From contig NZ_CP040443.1 of NCBI RefSeq assembly GCF_005843885.1, positions 3,658,001-3,722,000 of the forward strand: a stretch of DNA of 64,000 nt, in the 5' to 3' direction. A model generated the notes under the pieces. That model searched no databases and was not told the DNA's origin. It saw only the letters and a program-made list of their open reading frames with translations. Source of the stretch: Escherichia sp. E4742 (GTDB lineage: Bacteria; Pseudomonadota; Gammaproteobacteria; Enterobacterales; Enterobacteriaceae). The position numbers were made by a program, and so were the translations under genes. Of this stretch, positions 47,527 to 54,163 are shown piece after piece (position 1 is the first letter of the stretch; each line of letters opens with the position of its first letter).

Positions 47527-47623
47527 GCCTAATGCGCTGCGCTTATCAGGCCTATCTTTTAATGCAATATATTGAATTTGAGATGATTTGTAGGCCGGAT
47601 AAGGCGTTCACGCCGCATCCGGC
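47527..47623. repeat. BIME between chiQ and fur
   Basis: TGCCTAATGCGCTGCGCTTATCAGGCCTA, a linker with TGCAATATATTGAATTTG, and GTAGGCCGGATAAGGCG..GCATCCGGC. It is flanked on both sides by the twin terminator hairpins. Confidence 0.92.
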
Positions 47624-47653
47624 ACGAACAAAGCGCATTATGCCAACAATATA

Positions 47654-47677
47654 AAGCCAACCCGCAGGTTGGCTTTT
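47654..47677 (+). terminator. Second twin hairpin, next to the fur stop
   Basis: AAGCCAACCCGCAGGTTGGCTTTTC has the T-run on the + strand, so it suits rightward (chiQ) transcripts. It differs from the 47481 copy by one loop base and lies in the same orientation. Confidence 0.75.
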
Positions 47678-47692
47678 CTCGTTCTGGCTGAC

Positions 47693-48139
47693 TTATTTGC
47701 CTTCGTGCGCGTGCTCATCTTCGCGGCAATCGCCTTCGGCACAGTGACCGTAAAGATAGAGACTATGGTTAGTCAGGCGAATGCCATGTTTTGCGGCAAT
47801 TTCACGCTGACGCGCTTCGATTGATTCATCACTAAATTCAATAACCTTGCCGCAGTCGAGGCAGATCAGGTGATCGTGGTGATGTTGCTGGGTCAGTTCA
47901 AATACGGATTTGCCGCCTTCAAAATTGTGGCGGGTGACGATACCGGCGTCGTCAAACTGGTTCAGTACACGATATACCGTAGCCAGACCAATTTCTTCAC
48001 CCATATCAATCAGACGTTTGTATAAATCTTCCGCACTGACGTGATGGTTGTCCGGCTCCTGAAGAACTTCCAGGATTTTTAAACGTGGAAGCGTTACTTT
48101 CAGGCCAGCTTTCTTTAGGGCGGTATTGTTATCAGTCAT
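47693..48139 (-). CDS. fur: Ferric uptake regulator Fur
   Basis: Fur is the Fe2+-dependent repressor of iron acquisition genes. The 148-residue protein has an N-terminal winged helix (~1-82) and a dimerisation domain with metal ligands HHHDH (~86-90), the zinc CLDC pair (~93-96) and HCAEGDC. The start codon overlaps the end of the leader peptide uof, whose translation governs that of fur. Leftward, downstream of fldA. Confidence 0.99.
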   Translation of the reverse strand: MTDNNTALKKAGLKVTLPRLKILEVLQEPDNHHVSAEDLYKRLIDMGEEIGLATVYRVLNQFDDAGIVTRHNFEGGKSVFELTQQHHHDHLICLDCGKVIEFSDESIEARQREIAAKHGIRLTNHSLYLYGHCAEGDCREDEHAHEGK

Positions 48140-48218
48140 GCGGAATCTGTCCTGTTACTAAGCGGTTCACTTCATTAGGAGAAGTGACAGAATTTGCTCT
48201 TGAGATAATGCGTATCAT
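48132..48218 (-). CDS. uof: Fur leader peptide Uof
   Basis: This 28-codon ORF (MIRIISRANSV...QIPHD) ends 6 bases inside fur in another frame, so its stop (TGA) lies just beyond the fur ATG. In E. coli the sRNA RyhB pairs with the uof leader, and translation of uof is coupled to that of fur. The start codon overlaps a Fur-box-like palindrome. It was found by reading the leftward strand upstream of fur. Confidence 0.88.
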   Translation of the reverse strand: MIRIISRANSVTSPNEVNRLVTGQIPHD

Positions 48219-48221
48219 TAT
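48203..48221. promoter_or_regulatory. Fur-box-like palindrome upstream of fur
   Basis: GATAATGCGTATCATTAT matches the Fur consensus GATAATGATAATCATTATC closely. Fur autoregulation fits. The site overlaps the uof start codon, so it may act as a roadblock rather than a classical promoter operator. Confidence 0.75.
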
Positions 48222-48397
48222 AGAATTGCCACGCCTAAATGAAAACCACAAGTCCCTGGCAAATATTGTTAATAAAAACGTGGCTTAGCTTACATTTACA
48301 TCGGCAAGGCCACTTCAATACTGGAACATTGTACAGGTACTACGGCAAAAGTTACAAATTTGTAGCAATTATTTTGATTGGCATTATCTATTAATAC

Positions 48398-48419
48398 GGC
48401 GTAGACATGAGTCTACGCC
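48398..48419 (-). terminator. Palindrome after fldA
   Basis: GGCGTAGAC / GTCTACGCC perfect 9-bp arms lie just past the fldA stop. There is no long U-tract (GTATTAATAG). It may allow partial readthrough into fur, which is known to be co-expressed with fldA. Confidence 0.6.
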
Positions 48420-48427
48420 GCAGTACA

Positions 48428-48958
48428 TCAGGCATTGATAATTTCGTCGAGATGCAGTTCTTCAGAAATTTGTTTTACCCATTTTTCTACACGTTCGGCG
48501 GTCAGTTCTGGCTGACGGTCTTCGTCGATAGCCAGGCCGACAAAGTGGTCATCATCCGCCAGACCTTTTGATGCTTCGAAATGGTAGCCCGCAGTTGGCC
48601 AGTGACCGACGATGGTCGCGCCGCGCGGTTCAATGATGTCACGAATGGTGCCTAAGGCGTCGCAGAAATATTCTGCGTAATCTTCCTGGTCGCCACAGCC
48701 AAACAGCGCAACTAGTTTACCATTGAAATCAATCTCTTCGAGAGTCGGGAAGAAGTCGTCCCAGTCACACTGTGCTTCGCCATAGTACCAGGTTGGGATG
48801 CCCAGCAGAAGAATGTCATAAGCTTCCAGATCTTCTTTGCTGCTTTTTGCAATGTCATGGACATCGGCAACGTCTTTACCAAGCTGTTTTTGAATCATTT
48901 TTGCGATATTTTCGGTATTACCGGTGTCGCTGCCGAAAAAGATGCCAGTGATAGCCAT
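48428..48958 (-). CDS. fldA: Flavodoxin 1 FldA
   Basis: FldA is an FMN electron carrier that donates to MiaB-type radical-SAM enzymes, methionine synthase, biotin synthase and IspG/H. The start MAITGIFFGSD gives the standard 176 residues. It has the FMN phosphate loop GSDTGNTE (~9-16) and the ring-stacking loops with Trp57 (PTWYYGE) and Tyr94 (GDQEDYAEYF). It lies upstream of uof-fur in the same direction. Confidence 0.98.
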   Translation of the reverse strand: MAITGIFFGSDTGNTENIAKMIQKQLGKDVADVHDIAKSSKEDLEAYDILLLGIPTWYYGEAQCDWDDFFPTLEEIDFNGKLVALFGCGDQEDYAEYFCDALGTIRDIIEPRGATIVGHWPTAGYHFEASKGLADDDHFVGLAIDEDRQPELTAERVEKWVKQISEELHLDEIINA

Positions 48959-49097
48959 GAGTGAAATAACCTCTTGAAACTTATTGAAATGGGGGTGGCA
49001 AATTGCCCACGGATAAAGGCAATCATAGCAGAACAGGCAGTCTTGCGGAATCAGCAAACGAGCAGGACTGCACACTGTGCTACACGAAAGTGGATAT

Positions 49098-49391
49098 TTA
49101 AACGATGCCCTGATTACGCAGCGCCGCCAGTTGCTGCATCAATATCTCTTCGATCAGTTCGCTACGGCTCATATTGCGCGACTCCGCCAGCTCGTTCAGC
49201 GCCTCGACAGCTTCCGCGTTCAGCTTCAGTTCGACACGCTTAAGGCCACGTACTTTGTCGCGTTTTAGCTGGTTGCGTTTATTAATACGCAGCTGTTCAT
49301 CGCGCGAAAGCGGATTGGTTTTCGGTCGTCCCGGTCGACGCTCGTGCGCGAACAGATCTAATGTCGTACGGTCCGTTTGTTCTTTGGCCAT
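49098..49391 (-). CDS. ybfE: YbfE, LexA-regulated ribbon-helix-helix protein
   Basis: The 97-residue basic protein has a Lys/Arg-rich first half (~10-55) and a ribbon-helix-helix-type C-terminal region (VELKLNAEAVEALNELAESRNMSRSELIEEIL, given here only as the region ~53-84). That suggests DNA binding. The ATG at 49391 is chosen over an upstream GTG/TTG-type extension. ybfE is known to be induced in the SOS response, and a LexA box lies upstream. The target is not known. It is leftward, between ybfF and fldA. Confidence 0.9.
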   Translation of the reverse strand: MAKEQTDRTTLDLFAHERRPGRPKTNPLSRDEQLRINKRNQLKRDKVRGLKRVELKLNAEAVEALNELAESRNMSRSELIEEILMQQLAALRNQGIV

Positions 49392-49507
49392 GATCTTGGT
49401 GACTTCGGGGGAAACAATCAGCCAGGCGCCTGCCCGGATGGATAGCCCGCCATAATACAACAGCGTGAGGAATCTCGCCAACGCCCACGCGCGGAATGCC
49501 GCGCGGA

Positions 49508-49527
49508 CGCTGGGTTTTTAATCAGTT
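49508..49527. promoter_or_regulatory. LexA (SOS) box for ybfE
   Basis: Leftward AACTGATTAAAAACCCAGCG contains CTG-N10-CAG, the LexA half-site pattern. It is ~117 bp before the ybfE ATG, close to the ybfF stop (49531). Confidence 0.75.
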
Positions 49528-49530
49528 GCG

Positions 49531-50295
49531 TTAATCATTAAGATAGCGACGGATAGCCCGCAGCACAGCATCCGGTTTTTCTGCGTGTACCCAATGACCC
49601 GCGCCTGCAATGACATGCGCCCGTGCTTGTGGGAATTGCGCCAGCAAATCATCACGATACTGTTCAGTAACATACGGGGAATTGCCGCCAGGAATAAACA
49701 GAGCAGGGTGGTTCCATGCCGGAATTTTCTCCCAGCCAACAATATGTGGATACTGATCCCATAATACTGGCACGTTAAAACGCCACTCACCGTCAACAAA
49801 AGATTTCAGCAGGAATTGAATCACGCCCTCTTCATTAATATATTGGCGCATCACTACAGCGGCCTGTTGGCGCGTTTGCGCGTCGGATCCACTGACCGCG
49901 TTGATAGCTGCGAAAATTTCATCATGACGGCGTACGTGATAATCCACCGGAGCGATATCTATCGCTACCAGTTTCTCGATGCGATCGGGCGCCAACGCGG
50001 TCAGTGCCATCACAGCTTTCCCCCCCATTGAGTGACCAATAAATGTCGCCTTATCGATCTGCAGCGCATCCAGAGTATCAACAAGATCCTGGGCCATCGC
50101 CGGGTAATTCATGTGTGGATCTCGTGGCGAAAGTCCGTGGTTACGCATATCAACCTGGATGATATTGTGATCGTTTACCAGGTCGCGCGCCAGCACGCCG
50201 AGGTTGTCAAGGCTACCAAACAACCCGTGGACGAGGACGATGGGAGAATTATTGTGCTGATTTTGTGCAGATTGCGCGCGGATATTCAATTTCAT
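49531..50295 (-). CDS. ybfF: YbfF, acyl esterase of the alpha/beta-hydrolase fold
   Basis: YbfF hydrolyses short acyl esters and acyl-CoA-type substrates in vitro. The 254-residue protein has the oxyanion region VHGLFGS (~23-29), the nucleophile elbow GHSMGG (Ser ~89) and a late His (GAGHWVHAEKP, ~232-242). There is no signal peptide, so it is cytoplasmic. It is divergent from seqA, with the shared promoter region between. Physiological substrate unknown. Confidence 0.94.
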   Translation of the reverse strand: MKLNIRAQSAQNQHNNSPIVLVHGLFGSLDNLGVLARDLVNDHNIIQVDMRNHGLSPRDPHMNYPAMAQDLVDTLDALQIDKATFIGHSMGGKAVMALTALAPDRIEKLVAIDIAPVDYHVRRHDEIFAAINAVSGSDAQTRQQAAVVMRQYINEEGVIQFLLKSFVDGEWRFNVPVLWDQYPHIVGWEKIPAWNHPALFIPGGNSPYVTEQYRDDLLAQFPQARAHVIAGAGHWVHAEKPDAVLRAIRRYLND

Positions 50296-50479
50296 GGCAA
50301 AGTTCTTTTTTTCGTGTAGTTGGGTTAGGGTATTATGTTGACCATTGTGCCACAGGGCTGCAACAAATAAGGTTTAATCCGATTTTTTCTGCAAGCCAGG
50401 CTTGACGCTATCCGCTGCCGGGATTTATTCATATACTCCTGGCGACTTGTATTCAGCTAAGACACCGCACTGGATTAAG

Positions 50480-51025
50480 ATGAAAACGATTGAAGTTGAT
50501 GATGAACTCTACAGCTATATTGCCAGCCACACTAAGCATATCGGCGAGAGCGCATCCGACATTTTACGGCGTATGTTGAAATTTTCCGCCGCATCACAGC
50601 CTGTTGCTCCGGTGACGAAAGAGGTTCGCATTGCGTCGCCTGCTATCGTCGAAGCGAAGCCGATCAAAACGGTGAAAGACAAAGTGCGCGCGATGCGTGA
50701 ACTTTTGCTTTCCGATGAATACGCAGAGCAAAAGCGAGCAGTCAATCGCTTTATGCTGCTGTTGTCTACACTATATTCTCTTGACGCCCAGGCGTTTGCT
50801 GAGGCAACGGAATCGTTGCACGGTCGCACGCGCGTTTACTTTGCAGCAGATGAGCAAACTCTGCTGAAAAATGGTAATCAGACCAAGCCGAAACATGTGC
50901 CAGGCACGCCGTATTGGGTGATCACCAACACTAACACTGGCCGTAAATGCAGCATGATTGAACACATCATGCAGTCGATGCAATTCCCGGCGGAATTGAT
51001 TGAAAAGGTTTGCGGGACAATTTAA
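50480..51025 (+). CDS. seqA: Replication-sequestration protein SeqA
   Basis: SeqA binds hemimethylated GATC sites, sequesters oriC after initiation and organises new DNA. The ATG at 50480 ([13 protein letters not shown]) gives 181 residues; a 26-codon upstream extension is rejected. The N-terminal filament-forming domain is ~1-35, then a flexible linker, then the DNA-binding domain (~70-181, with [10 protein letters not shown] and [12 protein letters not shown]). It is 28 bp upstream of pgm, with which it is cotranscribed. Confidence 0.98.
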
Positions 51026-51053
51026 AACAACGTTGCAGATAAAGGACAAAGCA

Positions 51054-52694
51054 ATGGCAATCCACAATCGTGCAGGCCAACCTGCACAGCAGAGTGATTT
51101 GATAAACGTCGCCCAACTGACGGCGCAATATTATGTACTGAAACCAGAAGCAGGGAATGCGGAGCACGCGGTGAAATTCGGTACTTCCGGTCACCGTGGC
51201 AGTGCAGCGCGCCATAGCTTTAACGAGCCGCACATTCTGGCTATTGCTCAGGCGATTGCCGAAGAACGGGCGAAAAACGGCATCACTGGCCCTTGCTATG
51301 TGGGTAAAGATACTCACGCCCTGTCCGAACCTGCGTTTATTTCTGTACTGGAAGTGCTGGCAGCGAACGGTGTAGACGTTATTGTGCAGGAAAACAATGG
51401 CTTCACTCCGACACCTGCCGTCTCTAATGCCATTCTGGTTCACAATAAAAAAGGTGGCCCGCTGGCAGATGGTATCGTGATTACGCCGTCCCATAACCCG
51501 CCGGAAGACGGTGGTATCAAGTACAACCCGCCAAATGGTGGCCCGGCTGATACCAACGTCACTAAAGTGGTGGAAGACAGGGCCAACGCGCTGCTGGCCG
51601 ATGGCCTGAAAGGCGTGAAGCGTATCTCCCTCGACGAAGCGATGGCATCTGGTCATGTAAAAGAGCAAGATCTGGTGCAACCGTTCGTAGAAGGTCTGGC
51701 CGATATCGTTGATATGGCAGCGATTCAGAAAGCTGGCCTGACGCTGGGTGTTGATCCGTTGGGCGGTTCCGGTATCGAATACTGGAAGCGCATTGGCGAG
51801 TATTACAACCTCAACCTGACCATTGTTAACGATCAGGTCGATCAAACCTTCCGCTTTATGCACCTCGATAAAGACGGCGCAATCCGTATGGACTGTTCCT
51901 CTGAGTGTGCGATGGCGGGCCTGCTGGCGCTGCGTGATAAGTTTGACCTGGCGTTTGCCAACGACCCGGATTATGACCGTCACGGTATCGTCACTCCAGC
52001 TGGTTTGATGAACCCGAACCACTACCTGGCGGTGGCGATCAACTACCTGTTCCAGCATCGTCCGCAGTGGGGCAAAGATGTTGCCGTCGGTAAAACGCTG
52101 GTTTCATCTGCGATGATTGACCGTGTGGTCAATGACCTGGGTCGCAAGCTGGTAGAAGTACCGGTAGGTTTCAAATGGTTTGTTGATGGTCTGTTCGACG
52201 GTAGCTTCGGCTTTGGCGGCGAAGAGAGTGCAGGCGCTTCCTTCCTGCGTTTCGACGGCACGCCGTGGTCGACCGATAAAGACGGCATCATTATGTGTCT
52301 GCTGGCGGCGGAAATTACCGCAGTCACCGGTAAGAACCCGCAGGAACACTACAACGAACTGGCGAAACGCTTTGGTGCGCCGAGCTATAACCGTTTGCAG
52401 GCAGCAGCGACTTCCGCACAAAAAGCGGCGCTGTCTAAGCTGTCTCCGGAAATGGTGAGCGCCAGCACTCTGGCAGGCGACCCTATCACCGCGCGCCTGA
52501 CCGCAGCGCCTGGCAACGGTGCTTCTATCGGCGGCCTGAAAGTGATGACTGACAACGGCTGGTTCGCCGCGCGTCCGTCAGGCACCGAAGACGCATACAA
52601 GATCTACTGCGAAAGCTTCCTTGGTGAAGAACATCGTAAGCAGATCGAGAAAGAAGCGGTTGAGATTGTTAGCGAAGTTCTGAAAAACGCGTAA
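51054..52694 (+). CDS. pgm: Phosphoglucomutase Pgm
   Basis: Pgm interconverts glucose-1-phosphate and glucose-6-phosphate, linking glycolysis to UDP-glucose and glycogen. The 546-residue protein has the phosphoserine loop ITPSHNPP with Ser146, the metal loop [11 protein letters not shown] (~305) and the sugar-binding [10 protein letters not shown] (~390). The start MAIHNRAG follows the AAAGGAC-type RBS. It is the second gene of the seqA-pgm operon. Confidence 0.98.
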
Positions 52695-52713
52695 TCACAG
52701 AAAATAAGAAAAA

Positions 52714-52739
52714 GGGCGGTCGGAAGATCGCCCTTTTTT
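52714..52739 (+). terminator. pgm intrinsic terminator
   Basis: GGGCGGTC / GATCGCCC stem with a T6 run on the + strand, 20 bp past the pgm stop. Confidence 0.88.
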
Positions 52740-52748
52740 ACTTATGAC

Positions 52749-52819
52749 TGCCTGATGCGCTACGCTTATCAGGCCTACGAGGATGGTGCAATATATTGAA
52801 TTTGCGCGATTTTGTAGCA
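52749..52819. repeat. REP plus BIME linker between pgm and ybfP
   Basis: TGCCTGATGCGCTACGCTTATCAGGCCTAC is followed by the linker TGCAATATATTGAATTTGCG and TTTTGTAG, after which the expected second REP is missing. The element is thus a truncated BIME. Confidence 0.85.
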
Positions 52820-52876
52820 TCCAGTATGACCAAAGCGCACTTTGCCAACAAACTGAATAGCCCAAGGGAATTCCAA

Positions 52877-53371
52877 ATGAAGACCAAAAGGAGTCTGGTC
52901 GTCAGAGTGGCATTCATTGCCGCCACATTACTGCTAACTGCATGCGCCCAACCTGAACAATCATCATTGGCTGGTGACTGGTTACTGACCCCTAAAGATA
53001 AAACCAGAGGATTAACGGGTAGCATTGCAGTGAATATTGCGCCTTCCCAGTGTAAGACAAATTGCCGTGGCGATAACTTACCTGATAATACCCGCCGCTG
53101 GCAGTTGTCAGCCGGAAACGAAAAAGAAATTACTTATCTCCATGATATGTCAGCACAAGAAAAGACCAGTTTAAATCACGGTTGGCAGTGCTACACCTCA
53201 TTTTTTATGAGGATTTGTCAGGGCAAGCCTGGCACTCGACCGATAATTAATGAGGATTATGTCAGCGAAAGCGGATTTTCTGGTTCGATGATGCATGTCG
53301 GGATTATTGAGTTGCGACGCTGCCAGTCAGAAAAATGCCAGCAAGAGTTGAAAGCGATAAATACGCATTAA
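52877..53371 (+). CDS. ybfP: YbfP, putative lipoprotein of unknown function
   Basis: The 164-residue protein has a lipoprotein signal peptide with lipobox LLTAC (Cys near 24). Its mature region has several cysteines (QCKTNC, WQCYTSF, RICQG, RRCQSEKC) probably paired in the periplasm. The start MKTKRSLVV is chosen for the signal peptide; a 27-codon upstream extension runs into the REP linker. Function is not known. It is normally followed in K-12 by ybfG/H, potE and speF; here kdpE follows directly. Confidence 0.9.
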   Translation: MKTKRSLVVRVAFIAATLLLTACAQPEQSSLAGDWLLTPKDKTRGLTGSIAVNIAPSQCKTNCRGDNLPDNTRRWQLSAGNEKEITYLHDMSAQEKTSLNHGWQCYTSFFMRICQGKPGTRPIINEDYVSESGFSGSMMHVGIIELRRCQSEKCQQELKAINTH

Positions 53372-53392
53372 ACATTTCGATATGAGTGCCAA

Positions 53393-53473
53393 TGCCTGAT
53401 GCGACGCTAGCGCGTTTTATCATGCCTACGGGAGCATTACGTAGGCCATATAAAGCGTTTACGCCGCATCCGG
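53393..53473. repeat. BIME at the ybfP-kdpE junction
   Basis: TGCCTGATGCGACGCTAGCG..ATCATGCCTAC is followed by GTAGGCCATATAAAGCG..CGCATCCGG. Both REPs are somewhat degenerate. This element is all that separates ybfP from kdpE. Confidence 0.88.
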
Positions 53474-53485
53474 TAATTCAACCGC

Positions 53486-54163
53486 CTAAAGCATAAACCG
53501 ATACCCAATACCGGTTTCAGTAATAAAATGGCGAGGTCGGGCCGGGTCTTGTTCCAGTTTTTGTCGCAGATGCCCCATATAAATCCGCAAATAATGGCTG
53601 TGTTCAACCGCGTTTGGTCCCCATACCTGGTTGAGTAACTGGCGCTGGGTGAGCACTTTTCCGGCATTGTTGAGCAGCACGGCCAGCAGACGGAACTCAA
53701 TAGGCGTGAGATGTACCTCTTCCTCACCCCGGTGAATCACCCGGGCGGCTAAATCGACGGTAACATCGGAAAATTTCACCAGCGGATCGGGCGCGGTGGT
53801 GGCAGAGTGGCGGCGTAAAGCGACACGCAGGCGGGCCTGCAATTCGCCAATACCAAACGGCTTACTCAGGTAATCATCAGCTCCGGCATCCAGCGCGGCG
53901 ATTTTGTCGCTCTCTTCGCTACGTGCGGAAAGCACAATCACCGGCACCGCGCTCCACTGGCGCAGGTCGCGGATAAACTCAATCCCATCGCCATCGGGCA
54001 GGCCGAGATCGAGAATAATCAAATCTGGCTTACGAGTCGCCGCTTCCAGCAGTCCCCGTTGCAGCGTTTCGGCTTCAAAGACGCGCATACCGTCGCCCTC
54101 CAGCGCCGTGCGCAGAAAGCGACGAATAGCCTGTTCATCTTCAACAATCAGAACGTTTGTCAC
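53486..54163 (-). CDS. kdpE: Potassium response regulator KdpE
   Basis: KdpE activates kdpFABC when phosphorylated by KdpD at low K+ or high osmolarity. The 225-residue OmpR-family regulator has a receiver domain with phospho-Asp in LIILDLGLPDG (about 52), Lys in LSKPFG, and a C-terminal winged helix (~130-225). Its start overlaps the kdpD stop by four bases. Confidence 0.98.
   Translation of the reverse strand: MTNVLIVEDEQAIRRFLRTALEGDGMRVFEAETLQRGLLEAATRKPDLIILDLGLPDGDGIEFIRDLRQWSAVPVIVLSARSEESDKIAALDAGADDYLSKPFGIGELQARLRVALRRHSATTAPDPLVKFSDVTVDLAARVIHRGEEEVHLTPIEFRLLAVLLNNAGKVLTQRQLLNQVWGPNAVEHSHYLRIYMGHLRQKLEQDPARPRHFITETGIGYRFML

Noticed and set aside
50967..52058. 363-codon leftward frame opposite pgm
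   Set aside because: It lies wholly across seqA and pgm, has antisense-type composition and no family features.
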